From Xanthobacter flavus (lineage in GTDB: Bacteria; Pseudomonadota; Alphaproteobacteria; Rhizobiales; Xanthobacteraceae), in the NCBI RefSeq assembly GCF_017875275.1, contig NZ_JAGGML010000001.1, forward strand, positions 4,299,001 through 4,363,000: a stretch of DNA of 64,000 nt. Reading direction: 5' to 3'. The position numbers and the translations under genes were made by a program. The notes below the pieces were generated by a model. The model searched no databases. It was not told where the DNA came from and worked only from the letters and a program-made list of their open reading frames with translations. Positions within the stretch are counted from its first letter, which is position 1, and every line of letters starts with the position of its first letter. Below are positions 1-8,410 of this stretch, one piece after another.

Positions 1-7
1 AGATGAG

Positions 8-35
8 CCCTGCCGTCCGAGCGTGGACGGCAGGG
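8..35 (-). terminator. Hairpin at the end of the binding-protein gene
   Basis: A perfect 11-bp inverted repeat (CCCTGCCGTCC at 8-18, GGACGGCAGGG at 25-35) with a 6-base loop lies 8 bases beyond the stop codon of the leftward binding-protein gene. The tail after it is not a clean T-run, so it may be an intrinsic terminator or an mRNA-stabilising hairpin. If it terminates, the catabolic operon ends here and other transporter subunits lie elsewhere. Confidence 0.55.
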
Positions 36-43
36 TACATGGT

Positions 44-1279
44 TCAGTTGGCCTTTTTCTCGCCTCGCGCGGCAATCACCGCCGGGCAGGCGCTTTCGGA
101 CAAGGGGCGGAAGGCCTCGTCGCCGGGCAGGGTGGCGACCAGCTTGTAGAGGTCCCACTCGCCCTTGGAGGCCTCGGGAGACTTCACCTCGAAGACGTAG
201 AAATCATGCACCATGCGCCCGTCCTCACGGAGCTTGGCATTGCGCACCACGTCGTCCTTGATCGGCAGCTCGCCCATCTTCTTGACCACGGTCTGCGCAT
301 CATCGCTCTTCGTCGCCGCCACAGACTTCAGATAGTGCAGGACGGAGGAATAGACGCCGGCGTGAATGGCGGACGGGATCTTGCCATTCTGCGCCTTGAA
401 GCGCTCCGAGAAGGCGCGGGTGCCGTCGTCGAGGTCCCAGTAGAAGCCTTCCGAGAGCAGCGTGCCCTGCGCCACCGGCAGGCCGACGCTCTTCACGTCC
501 AGCGCAGTGAGGAAGAAGGCGACCAGCTTCTGCTTCGAGGTGGTGATGCCGAACTCGCGGGCGGTCTTGATGCCCGTCACCGTATCGTTGCCGGCATTGG
601 CGAGGGCGATGATGTCCGCGCCCGAGCCCTGCGCCGTCAGGAGCGGCGAGGAAAGGTCCACCGCCGGGAAGGGATGGCGCACGGAGCCGAGCACCTTGCC
701 GCCCTTCTTGCCCACCACGGTCTTGGCGTCGGCCTCCAACTGCTGGCCGAGGGCATAGTCCGCCGTGACGAGATACCAGGATGTGCCGGGCTGGGTCAGG
801 CGGTTGGCGATGCCGGCCACCTGCACGTAGGTGTCCCACATCCATTGCACCACGTGGCCGGGCTGGCACGCATCGCCGGTGAGGCGGGCGGTGCCGCCGG
901 GGAAGAGCGCGACGCGGTTCTTCTCCTTCACCAGCGGCGCGATGGCGAGCTGGATGGAGGCGTTGGACATGTCGGCGAGGACGTCCACGCCATCCTGGTC
1001 GATCCACTTGCGGGCGGTGGCGGAGGCGATGTCCGCCTTGTTCTGGTGGTCGGCGGAGACCATCTCGATCTTCATGCCGGCGCACTCGGCCTTCAGGCAG
1101 TCGTCGATGGCCATCTGCGCGGCGATCAGCGAGCCTTTCCCGGTGATGTCCGAATAAACGCCGGACATGTCGGTGAGCACGCCCACCTTCACCGTGCCCC
1201 CGGAGATTTCTGCCGCCGCCGGAGCTGCGGCGAGTCCCGCCGCCAGGGCCAAGGCGAGGGGGCCGAATTTCGCTGTCAT
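44..1279 (-). CDS. Branched-chain amino-acid-type ABC transporter periplasmic substrate-binding protein
   Basis: Predicted periplasmic binding protein (Peripla_BP_6, LivJ/AmiC-like fold), 411 aa, that would deliver a small acid or amide to an inner-membrane ABC permease. The ATG at 1279 is preceded by GGGAGGA at good spacing and opens a Sec signal peptide (about residues 1-23, ending APAAA). The mature protein begins with the family-typical VKVGVLTDMSG segment. It is the last visible gene of the leftward operon with the SMP-30, BKACE and cyclase genes, so its ligand is probably the substrate of those enzymes. No permease or ATPase gene is seen in the window. The ligand cannot be read from sequence. 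Confidence 0.88.
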   Translation of the reverse strand: MTAKFGPLALALAAGLAAAPAAAEISGGTVKVGVLTDMSGVYSDITGKGSLIAAQMAIDDCLKAECAGMKIEMVSADHQNKADIASATARKWIDQDGVDVLADMSNASIQLAIAPLVKEKNRVALFPGGTARLTGDACQPGHVVQWMWDTYVQVAGIANRLTQPGTSWYLVTADYALGQQLEADAKTVVGKKGGKVLGSVRHPFPAVDLSSPLLTAQGSGADIIALANAGNDTVTGIKTAREFGITTSKQKLVAFFLTALDVKSVGLPVAQGTLLSEGFYWDLDDGTRAFSERFKAQNGKIPSAIHAGVYSSVLHYLKSVAATKSDDAQTVVKKMGELPIKDDVVRNAKLREDGRMVHDFYVFEVKSPEASKGEWDLYKLVATLPGDEAFRPLSESACPAVIAARGEKKAN

Positions 1280-1316
1280 GGATGTCCTCCCGGTCATTCT
1301 TGTCATTGGTCGGCGC

Positions 1317-2333
1317 TCACCAGTGGACCATGGGCAGGCCCGCCACCGGTGAACGGAAAAAGGGAATGCGGGTGCCGCGCAGGCTGCCCACATAGACGGT
1401 CCGAAGGTCCGGGCCGCCGAAGGTGACGCTCGCGAACCAGGGGGCGATGGTGCCGCCGCAGGCGAGCATCAGCTCGGGCGTCACGGCGTCCTTCTCCAGC
1501 GCCGCCATCAGCGCCTTGCCGGCGGCGCTGCCGCGGTCGTCATCGAGGATGATGCGCAGGTCGCCGTCCGGGGTGATGGCGAAGATGCGGTCCGTCATCA
1601 CATGGGTGCCCCAGAGGTTGCCATGCGCGTCGAAGGCGATGCCGTCGATGAAGGCGCCGTGGTCCGAGGGGCCGAAGGTCTCGCGGTCGGTGAGGTCGCC
1701 GTTGGGCAGCGCCCTGAGGCGCGTCACCCGCTTGCCGCCCGTCTCGACAACGTAGAGCCATTCCTCCTTGGCGTCGAAGCGGATCTCGTTGGTGAAGCAG
1801 AAGCCGTCCGCGACGATGCGCAGATGGCCGTTCTCGTAAAGCGCCACATAGCCGTCCGCGACGTTCGGGCTCATGGCCTGCATCCAGTTCTTGATGCGGG
1901 TGGAGATGGTGAGCCAGATGCGGTCCCTTCTGTCGCGCAGCACGAAATTGACCTTGCCGATCGGTGTGCCGTCGATGGTGTCGGCGAGCACGCGGGATTG
2001 TCCGTCGCGGGTCATGATTTCCAGCCGGTCGGTACCGAAATTGGAGATCAGGATGTCCCCATTGCGGGCGAAGGCGAGGCCGTTCGGCAGGGTGCCGGCG
2101 ACGAAGCGCGTCTCCTCGTCGGCGGCGGAGGCGAAGTGCGTCGCCTCGCTCTGCGCGATCAGCGTCTGGGTGCCGTCCGGGCGGATGTGCACCACCCCGC
2201 CGCGCGCGTCCGCGCTCCACAGGGACCCGTCGCGCTCCGCGAGGATGCACTCGGGACGCTGCAAGTTCTCGCCCACATAGGCGATGGCGGCGGGGTCGAC
2301 CGTAAAGCCGTCGATGGGGTTGGGCGCTGCCAT
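1317..2333 (-). CDS. SMP-30/gluconolactonase/LRE-family protein
   Basis: Predicted six-bladed beta-propeller hydrolase of the SMP-30 family (lactonases), 338 aa, probably cytoplasmic because no signal peptide is seen. Family metal-ligand positions look present: a Glu near the N-terminus (residue 28, in RPECIL), an Asn in FTNEIRF, and an Asp in the IDGIAFDAHGN segment. The ATG at 2333 follows a GAGG element, 16 bases after the stop of the BKACE gene, so the two are surely co-transcribed. In this operon it could open a lactone formed from or leading to the BKACE substrate, but that is inference. Many family members have other or unknown substrates. Confidence 0.85.
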   Translation of the reverse strand: MAAPNPIDGFTVDPAAIAYVGENLQRPECILAERDGSLWSADARGGVVHIRPDGTQTLIAQSEATHFASAADEETRFVAGTLPNGLAFARNGDILISNFGTDRLEIMTRDGQSRVLADTIDGTPIGKVNFVLRDRRDRIWLTISTRIKNWMQAMSPNVADGYVALYENGHLRIVADGFCFTNEIRFDAKEEWLYVVETGGKRVTRLRALPNGDLTDRETFGPSDHGAFIDGIAFDAHGNLWGTHVMTDRIFAITPDGDLRIILDDDRGSAAGKALMAALEKDAVTPELMLACGGTIAPWFASVTFGGPDLRTVYVGSLRGTRIPFFRSPVAGLPMVHW

Positions 2334-2349
2334 GGCGTTCCTCAGTCTG

Positions 2350-3276
2350 TCAGAAGCTCACCTTGTCGGCGCCCTTTAGCCCGAGGGTGGCGCGGGCCTC
2401 GTCCGGGGTGGCGATCTCGTGGCCCAGCTCTTCCAGGATACGCCGGATCTTCGCCACCTGCTCGGCATTGGAGGAGGCGAGCTTGCCGCGGCCGATGAAC
2501 AGGCTGTCCTCCAGCCCCACCCGCACATTGCCGCCCAGCATGGCCGCCTGCGTGGCGAACGGCATCTGGTGGCGACCGGCGGCGAGCACCGAGAAGTAAT
2601 AATCCTTGCCGAACAGCTTGTCGGCGGTGCGCTTCATGAACATCAGATTGTCCATGTCCGGCCCGATGCCGCCGAGAATGCCGAAGATGAACTGCAGGAA
2701 CACCGGCGGCTTGAACCAGCCCTGGTCGAGGCAGTGGGCAAGATTGTAGAGGTGGCCCACGTCGTAGCATTCATGCTCGAACTTGGTGCCGTGCTCCTCG
2801 CCCAGCATCTTGTAGATGCGCTCGATGTCGCCGAACGTGTTGCGGAAGATGAAGTCCTTCGTGCCGGTGAGGTAGGGTTCCTCCCAGTCGTGCTTCCAGT
2901 TGGAATAGCGCTTCGCCAGCGGGTGCAGCGCGAAGTTCATGGAGCCCATGTTCAGCGAGCACATCTCGGGCGCGGCGATCAGCGGCGCGGCGAGGCGGTC
3001 CTCCACGGTCATGTTCAGGCCGCCGCCGGTGGTGATGTTGATGACCGCGTCGGTCGCCTGCTTGATGCGCGGCAGAAACTCCATGAACACGGCGGGATCG
3101 GGCGTCGGGCGCCCATCCTTCGGATCGCGGGCGTGCAGGTGCAGGATGGCAGCGCCGGCCTCGGCCGCGGCGATGGCCTGCTCGGCGATCTCGTTGGGTG
3201 TGATGGGCAGCGCGTCGGACATGGTGGGCGTGTGAATGCCGCCCGTCACCGCGCAGGTGATGATGACCTTGCTCAA
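2350..3276 (-). CDS. BKACE-family beta-keto acid cleavage enzyme (3-keto-5-aminohexanoate cleavage-like, DUF849)
   Basis: Predicted zinc-dependent beta-keto acid cleavage enzyme, 308 aa. Family members condense a beta-keto acid with acetyl-CoA to give acetoacetate and a new acyl-CoA. The start is taken as TTG at 3276 (GGAGA upstream), because a longer reading to 3429 would run deep into the cyclase gene. With this start the metal-binding pair is H46 and H48 (in LHLHARDP), the same numbers as in the characterised enzyme Kce. The family VRVGLED motif is at 251-257, with Arg252 and Glu256. A TTGGG loop lies near residue 82. BKACE subfamilies act on many different keto acids, so the substrate remains open. 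Confidence 0.9.
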   Translation of the reverse strand: MSKVIITCAVTGGIHTPTMSDALPITPNEIAEQAIAAAEAGAAILHLHARDPKDGRPTPDPAVFMEFLPRIKQATDAVINITTGGGLNMTVEDRLAAPLIAAPEMCSLNMGSMNFALHPLAKRYSNWKHDWEEPYLTGTKDFIFRNTFGDIERIYKMLGEEHGTKFEHECYDVGHLYNLAHCLDQGWFKPPVFLQFIFGILGGIGPDMDNLMFMKRTADKLFGKDYYFSVLAAGRHQMPFATQAAMLGGNVRVGLEDSLFIGRGKLASSNAEQVAKIRRILEELGHEIATPDEARATLGLKGADKVSF

Positions 3277-3299
3277 GACGTGTCTCCGCAAAAATGCGT

Positions 3300-4073
3300 T
3301 CAATCGGGAAGGATGGCGACGGCGCGCGTCCAGCCGGCGGAGGCGGCGCGCACCTTCACCGGGAAGCAGCTGATGGTGAAGCCGGTGGAGGGCAGCGCCT
3401 CGAGATTGTGCAGCTTCTCGATCTGGCAATAGCCCTTCTCGCGGCCGGCCTTGTGGCCTTCCCAGATGAGGGATGCATCACCCGTCTCGGCGAAGCGGCG
3501 CGCGGTGAAAGAGAAGGGCGCGTCCCAGCTCCAGCCGTCCGTGCCCACGACCCGAACCCCTTGATTTACAAGGTGGAGCGTGGCGTCGCGGCCGAAGCCG
3601 CAGCCCTTGTCGATGTAATCGGCCTGACCATAGGCGATGCCGGCGGAGGTGTTCGCCACCACGATGTCGAGGGGGCTCAGCCTATGGCCGATGCGCGCCA
3701 GTTCCGCGTCGATCTCCGCCGGCGTCACCACATGGCCGTCGGGCAGATGGCGGAAGTCCAGCTTCACGCCGGGGCGGAAGCACCAGTCGAGCGGGATCTC
3801 GTCAATGGTGATGGCGCGGGCGCCGCCGTCCATGGTGGGGTGATAGTGCCACGGCGCATCCACATGGGTGCCGTTGTGGGTGGAGATGTGGGCGGTCTCC
3901 ACCGCCCAGCCCATGCCCTCGGGAAGCTGCTCGGGCGTGAGGCCGGGGAAGGCGGCGCACAAGGTGGCGGCGGTTTCGGTGTGGACTGAATAGTCGATGC
4001 GGACCCGCTGGAAGGGTGGGTCGGCGGGCACGTCGTTTTCCAGCGGAATGGAGATGTCGACGAATTTCGGCAC
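3300..4073 (-). CDS. Cyclase-family metal-dependent hydrolase (kynurenine formamidase-like)
   Basis: First gene of the leftward catabolic operon, 257 aa, cyclase/KynB superfamily (Pfam Cyclase). The metal-binding motif HNGTHVDAPWHY is at residues 66-77. The start is taken as GTG at 4073, preceded by GGGGAGGA; an upstream ATG at 4121 is possible but lacks a ribosome-binding site. Characterised relatives hydrolyse amides such as formylkynurenine or isatin, so an amide or lactam hydrolase feeding the BKACE step is plausible. No other kynurenine pathway gene is nearby, so calling it kynB would overreach. It lies 23 bases upstream of the BKACE gene. Confidence 0.87.
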   Translation of the reverse strand: MPKFVDISIPLENDVPADPPFQRVRIDYSVHTETAATLCAAFPGLTPEQLPEGMGWAVETAHISTHNGTHVDAPWHYHPTMDGGARAITIDEIPLDWCFRPGVKLDFRHLPDGHVVTPAEIDAELARIGHRLSPLDIVVANTSAGIAYGQADYIDKGCGFGRDATLHLVNQGVRVVGTDGWSWDAPFSFTARRFAETGDASLIWEGHKAGREKGYCQIEKLHNLEALPSTGFTISCFPVKVRAASAGWTRAVAILPD

Positions 4074-4122
4074 GGCGTCCCATCCTCCCCGGCCCGTCAG
4101 GCGGGCTTCGATTTTTGGCATT

Positions 4123-4158
4123 TTGAACAGTCGTACAGGTTATTGTACGTACGTTCAA
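4123..4158. promoter_or_regulatory. Palindromic operator between the catabolic operon and its divergent TetR gene
   Basis: Imperfect inverted repeat with 14-base arms (TTGAACAGTCGTAC at 4123-4136, GTACGTACGTTCAA at 4145-4158) separated by 8 bases; 11 of 14 positions pair. It is centred in the gap between the divergent cyclase and TetR genes, the usual place for a TetR operator controlling both. Assigning it to this regulator is inference. Confidence 0.55.
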
Positions 4159-4221
4159 GATGCATATGAATGCGAGGGCACCGATGGCGCAGATCCTCAC
4201 ACCGCGACTGGTGCGAATGCA

Positions 4222-4956
4222 ATGGCAGCGCTAGAAGAGGCCATGGAGACGACGAAGAAGACCGCGCCGGTCCGGCGCTCGGCTGCTCCGGCGGCGCGCC
4301 GGAAGGCGCCGCGCCGCTCACCCGTGGCACCCGAGGAGATTCAGCGTCCCGACCGGCGGCAGGACATCCTCGACAGCGCGGAATTCCTCTTCGCCGAGCG
4401 GGGCTATGCCGCCGTTTCCGTGCGCGACATCGCCGCCCGCGCGGGGGTTCCCGTGGCGCTGGTGAGCTATTATTTCGGCCGCAAGCCGGAGCTGCTGGCG
4501 ACGGTGTTCGCGCATCGGCAGGCCAATCTGGATGAGCGCATTTCCCGCATCCGGGAAATCGGCGCGCGCGGGCCGGGCCCTGGCCGCGTGGAAGAGATCG
4601 TGGCCGCCTGGGCGGAGCCGGTGGTGCGGCTGACCGGCTCGGCGAGCGGCGACAGCTTTTCCCTTCTCGTCGCCCGCACGGCCTGGGACCCGGGGCCGGA
4701 GGCGACGGAGATCATCGGGCGCTTCTACGATCCGCTGGTGCATGCCTTCCTGGAGGCCATGTCGGTGGCGCTGCCGGATTGCCCTGCGGACAAGCTGCTC
4801 TGGGCCTACGAATATGCGGTCGGCGCGCTGCTGATGTACGTCGCCGACAAGCGCATCGAGCGTCTGTCGAACGGCCGGGCAACGGCCGGAGACCCGGCGC
4901 GGTTCGACGATTTCGTTCGCTTCGTCACCGCCGGCCTCACGGCCATGTGCCGCTGA
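4222..4956 (+). CDS. TetR/AcrR family transcriptional regulator
   Basis: Predicted ligand-responsive repressor, 244 aa. After a Lys/Arg/Ala/Pro-rich N-terminal extension of about 40 residues comes a typical TetR DNA-binding domain: helix QDILDSAEFLFAERGY (47-62), then the helix-turn-helix about 66-85 ending in VALVSYYFGRK. The remainder would bind ligand and dimerise. The start at 4222 is the first in-frame ATG; a second ATG at 4243 has a closer AGAAGAGG element and would remove only seven residues. It is divergent from the cyclase/BKACE operon and probably controls it through the palindrome at 4123-4158. Confidence 0.88.
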   Translation: MAALEEAMETTKKTAPVRRSAAPAARRKAPRRSPVAPEEIQRPDRRQDILDSAEFLFAERGYAAVSVRDIAARAGVPVALVSYYFGRKPELLATVFAHRQANLDERISRIREIGARGPGPGRVEEIVAAWAEPVVRLTGSASGDSFSLLVARTAWDPGPEATEIIGRFYDPLVHAFLEAMSVALPDCPADKLLWAYEYAVGALLMYVADKRIERLSNGRATAGDPARFDDFVRFVTAGLTAMCR

Positions 4957-5158
4957 AGGCGGGCCGGGGGGCTCCGCAAGGCTGCGCAAGGGTTCCGCGC
5001 TTCAGGCGCCATCGGCGATGGGTTCAAGCCACCTCACGACCGGAAAAGCGCTCGCCGGGTGATGGCGCGGCGCGATCGATGGCAGCGGCGATCATCGTTG
5101 GCTGGAGCAGCCTCTGGCGCGACTTCCGGGCGGAGATCACGGGATGTGGCGGTACAAC

Positions 5159-5175
5159 AAGCGTTTGCAACGCTT
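5159..5175 (-). terminator. Hairpin after tRNA-Thr
   Basis: Perfect 7-bp inverted repeat AAGCGTT-TGC-AACGCTT directly beyond the 3' end of the leftward tRNA gene. On the minus strand it is followed by the T-rich run TTGTTGT. It fits a transcription terminator of the tRNA. Confidence 0.6.
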
Positions 5176-5180
5176 TGGAA

Positions 5181-5255
<75 letters not shown>

Positions 5256-5318
5256 GTGCCGGCGGGCCGCATGGAAGCGGGGACCGCGGCGACGGGTGTG
5301 CCGTCGTCAGGAGCGCTC

Positions 5319-5347
5319 CTCTAGTACATGCGGCGCTGCGGTGCAAG
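5319..5347 (-). promoter_or_regulatory. Candidate promoter of tRNA-Thr
   Basis: On the minus strand CTTGCA (5342-5347) and CTAGAG (5319-5324) are separated by exactly 17 bases, four of six matches each to the alphaproteobacterial CTTGAC/CTATAT pattern. A perfect 12-bp palindrome AGGAGCGCTCCT (5309-5320) overlaps the expected transcription start. Whether the palindrome matters is unknown. Confidence 0.4.
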
Positions 5348-5501
5348 GGGCCGGGTGCCGATGGCGGTGGATGACGCCACAAACGGACGCGCCCGCGCAA
5401 ACCCCCGGTGCCATTCGCCGAAAAAATGCGCCTGCTTGCGGCTTGAGCGTTTCCTTCTGCCCAGCTAGCCTCCATCCTACGTGGCCTGGATGGGGGAAGT
5501 C

Positions 5502-6668
5502 ATGGCAGCGGACAAGGCGCGCAAGGAAACCATAGGCGCCGTCCGGCGCACATTCGCCCCGTGGAAGGACCCCGGCCAGACCCCGCTCATCCGCTTCGAG
5601 AACGTCATCAAGCGGTTCGGCGACTTCACCGCCGTCAACAACGTCAGCCTCGACATCTACGAGCGGGAATTCTTCGCGCTGCTCGGCCCCTCTGGCTGCG
5701 GCAAGACCACCCTCATGCGCATGCTGGCCGGATTCGAGGAGCCCACCTCCGGCCGCCTCACGCTGGCCGGGGAGGATCTGGCGGGGGTGCCGCCCTACCG
5801 GCGGCCAGTGAACATGATGTTCCAGTCCTATGCGCTGTTCCCGCACATGAACGTGGCGGACAACATCGCCTTCGGCCTGAAGCAGGACAAGATGCCCAAG
5901 GCCGACATCGATGCCCGCGTCGAGGAGATGCTGCATCTCGTCAAGCTGGAGCAGTTCGCCAAGCGCAAGCCTCACCAGCTGTCCGGCGGCCAGCGCCAGC
6001 GCGTGGCGCTGGCGCGATCCCTCGCCAAGCGGCCCAAGGTGCTGCTGCTGGACGAGCCGCTCGGCGCCCTCGACAAGAAATTGCGCGAGGAGACGCAGTT
6101 TGAGCTGATGGACCTGCAGATGTCCCTCGGCATGACCTTCCTGATCGTGACGCACGACCAGGAGGAGGCCATGACCGTGGCGGACCGGATCGCCGTCATG
6201 AATCACGGCGTGCTGGTGCAGGTAGCCCCGCCCGCTGAAATCTACGAGCAGCCCGCCACCCGCTACATCGCCGACTTCATCGGCGAGGTGAATCTCATCG
6301 AATCCACCGTCACCGCCTGTGAGGGCGAGATGACCCGGCTGACCTCCGATGTGACGCCTTCCCCGCTGAGCGTGGCCCATCCGTGCGAAGTGGCCGCCGG
6401 GGGCAATGCCTGCATCGCCATCCGGCCGGAAAAGCTGCGGATCTCCCTCGATCCTCCGCCGGAGGGGAGCGAGAATATCTTCGCCGGCAAGATCTGGGAT
6501 ATCGGCTACCTGGGTGATCTCTCCATCTACCATGTGGAGCTCGCCTGCGGTCAGCGGCTGAAGGTGTCCCAGCCGAACCTGTCGCGCCGGGTGGCGCGCC
6601 CCATTTCCTGGGAAGACGAGGTGTGGGTCACGTTCGACCCCGACGCCGGCGTTCTGCTGACCCGCTGA
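5502..6668 (+). CDS. potG: Polyamine-type ABC transporter ATP-binding protein (PotG/PotA-like)
   Basis: ATPase of a spermidine/putrescine-class importer, 388 aa, cytoplasmic and bound to the two permeases encoded next. Walker A GPSGCGKTT is at residues 62-70, then a Q-loop MMFQSYALFPHM, signature LSGGQRQRVALAR, Walker B LLLDEPLGALD, and H-loop VTHDQEEA. The C-terminal 100 residues form the TOBE regulatory domain. The start at 5502 is preceded by GGGGAAG; an in-frame ATG at 5481 has poorer context. It is the first gene of potGHI, 12 bases before potH. Thiamine, iron or 2-aminoethylphosphonate importers share this architecture, so the substrate is only probable. Confidence 0.88.
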   Translation: MAADKARKETIGAVRRTFAPWKDPGQTPLIRFENVIKRFGDFTAVNNVSLDIYEREFFALLGPSGCGKTTLMRMLAGFEEPTSGRLTLAGEDLAGVPPYRRPVNMMFQSYALFPHMNVADNIAFGLKQDKMPKADIDARVEEMLHLVKLEQFAKRKPHQLSGGQRQRVALARSLAKRPKVLLLDEPLGALDKKLREETQFELMDLQMSLGMTFLIVTHDQEEAMTVADRIAVMNHGVLVQVAPPAEIYEQPATRYIADFIGEVNLIESTVTACEGEMTRLTSDVTPSPLSVAHPCEVAAGGNACIAIRPEKLRISLDPPPEGSENIFAGKIWDIGYLGDLSIYHVELACGQRLKVSQPNLSRRVARPISWEDEVWVTFDPDAGVLLTR

Positions 6669-6680
6669 GGAGAAACGGAC

Positions 6681-7598
6681 ATGGCCATGGCGGGCGAGAA
6701 GGGCAGGGGCCGCTGGTTCGTAATCGCGGTTCCCTATCTGTGGCTTCTGGCGCTGTTCCTCGCGCCCTTCCTCATCGTGTTCAAGATCTCGCTGTCGCAG
6801 GACGTGGTGGCCCAGCCGCCCTATGCCCCGCAGCTCGATCTCTCCAACGGACTTGCGGGGCTGACGGACTTCCTCTCGCAGCTCTCCTTGGCCAATTACG
6901 GCTACGTGCTCGATTTCTCCAACGAGTTCCTGGAGGCCTACGGCTCAAGCCTTGTGATCGCCTCCATCTCCACCGTGCTTCTGCTGCTGGTGGGCTACCC
7001 CATCGCCTACGGCATGGCGCGGGCGCCGCGCTCCATCCAGCCGACGCTGCTGATGCTGGTGATCCTGCCGTTCTGGACCTCGTTCCTGATCCGCGTCTAC
7101 GCCTGGATCGGCATCCTCTCGCCGGAGGGCCTGCTGAACCAGGGGCTCATGGCGCTGGGCGTCATCGATACGCCGCTGGAGATCCTGAACACCAATCTCG
7201 CGGTCTATATCGGCATCGTCTATTCCTACCTGCCGTTCATGGTGCTGCCGCTCTACTCGGCGCTGGAGAAGCTGGATCTGACGCTTCTTGAGGCCGCGGC
7301 AGACCTCGGCTGCCCGCCGACCAAGGCGTTCTGGACCATCACCTTCCCGCTCTCCATCCCTGGCGTCGCCGCCGGCGCGCTGCTGTGCTTCATCCCGGCG
7401 GTGGGCGAGTTCGTGATCCCCGATCTGCTCGGCGGCTCCGACACCCTGATGATCGGCAAGTCGCTGTGGACCGAGTTCACCGTGAACCGCTCCTGGACGG
7501 TCTCCTCGGCGGTGGCGGTGCTGCTGCTGCTGGTTCTGGTGATCCCCATCGTCATCTACCAGAACATCCAGCAGCGTGAACTGGAGGCGGGCAAATGA
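6681..7598 (+). CDS. potH: Polyamine-type ABC transporter permease (PotH/PotB-like)
   Basis: Inner-membrane subunit, 305 aa, with an N-terminal membrane helix, a periplasmic loop of about 60 residues, then the five-helix binding-protein-dependent transport (BPD_transp_1) core. The EAA coupling loop (EAAADLGCPPTKAF), which docks on the ATPase, lies in the C-terminal half, followed by FPLSIPGV. The ATG at 6681 has GAGGAGAAAC upstream. It overlaps the next permease gene by 4 bases (ATGA), indicating coupled translation. Together with PotI it should form the heterodimeric channel. Confidence 0.9.
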   Translation: MAMAGEKGRGRWFVIAVPYLWLLALFLAPFLIVFKISLSQDVVAQPPYAPQLDLSNGLAGLTDFLSQLSLANYGYVLDFSNEFLEAYGSSLVIASISTVLLLLVGYPIAYGMARAPRSIQPTLLMLVILPFWTSFLIRVYAWIGILSPEGLLNQGLMALGVIDTPLEILNTNLAVYIGIVYSYLPFMVLPLYSALEKLDLTLLEAAADLGCPPTKAFWTITFPLSIPGVAAGALLCFIPAVGEFVIPDLLGGSDTLMIGKSLWTEFTVNRSWTVSSAVAVLLLLVLVIPIVIYQNIQQRELEAGK

Positions 7599-8410
7599 AG
7601 AAGGGCCTCACCTGGTTCAACATCACGTCCATCGTGCTCGGATTCGCCTTCCTCTACATCCCGATCCTGCTGTTGGTCATCTACTCCTTCAACGCCTCGC
7701 GCCTCGTCACCGTGTGGGCGGGCTTCTCCACCCAATGGTACTGGTCCCTGCTGGAGAACGAGCAGCTCATCGACGCCGCGTGGGTGACGCTGCGCATCGC
7801 CTTCTTCTCCTCGCTGGTGGCGACCGTGCTCGGCACCATGGCGGCGCTGGCGCTGACCCGCTACGGGCGGTTCGGTGGCCGCACCCTGTTCTCGGGCATG
7901 ATCTATGCGCCCCTCGTAATGCCTGAGGTCATCACCGGCCTGTCGCTGCTGCTGCTGTTCGTGGCGGTGAATTTCGACCGGGGCTTCTGGACGGTGCTGC
8001 TGGCCCACATCACCTTCACCATGTGCTTCGTGGCCGTGGTGGTGCAGTCGCGCCTTGTCACCTTCGACCGCACGCTGGAGGAGGCGGCGCTGGATCTCGG
8101 TTGTCCGCCGTTCCAGACCTTCATCAAGATCACTTTGCCGCTTATCCTGCCGGCGGTGGTGTCCGGCTTCATGCTGGCCTTCACCCTGTCGCTGGATGAT
8201 CTCGTGATCGCGAGCTTCACCACCGGGCCCGGTGCGACCACGCTGCCCATGCGCATCTATTCGCAGGTCCGCCTGGGCGTGACGCCGGAGATCAACGCGG
8301 TCTGCACCATCCTCATCGCCATCGTGACGGTGGTGGTCATCGTCGCCTCCATTCTCACCAAGCGCGCAGAGAACCAGCGGCAGGCGGAGGAGCGGGCGGC
8401 GCTGCAATAG
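7595..8410 (+). CDS. potI: Polyamine-type ABC transporter permease (PotI/PotC-like)
   Basis: Second channel subunit, 271 aa, with about six membrane helices. The EAA loop EEAALDLGCPPFQTF followed by LPLILPAV closely mirrors PotH. The ATG overlaps the potH stop (ATGA at 7595-7598). The C-terminus is rich in Gln, Glu and Arg. No periplasmic binding protein (PotF/PotD) follows, so the operon as seen is ATPase-permease-permease and must rely on a binding protein encoded elsewhere. The last 56 bases overlap a small predicted gene on the other strand. Confidence 0.9.
   Translation: MKKGLTWFNITSIVLGFAFLYIPILLLVIYSFNASRLVTVWAGFSTQWYWSLLENEQLIDAAWVTLRIAFFSSLVATVLGTMAALALTRYGRFGGRTLFSGMIYAPLVMPEVITGLSLLLLFVAVNFDRGFWTVLLAHITFTMCFVAVVVQSRLVTFDRTLEEAALDLGCPPFQTFIKITLPLILPAVVSGFMLAFTLSLDDLVIASFTTGPGATTLPMRIYSQVRLGVTPEINAVCTILIAIVTVVVIVASILTKRAENQRQAEERAALQ

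Noticed and set aside
5307-6533. 408-codon minus-strand frame opposite potG
   Set aside because: Antisense to an ABC ATPase with all motifs present.
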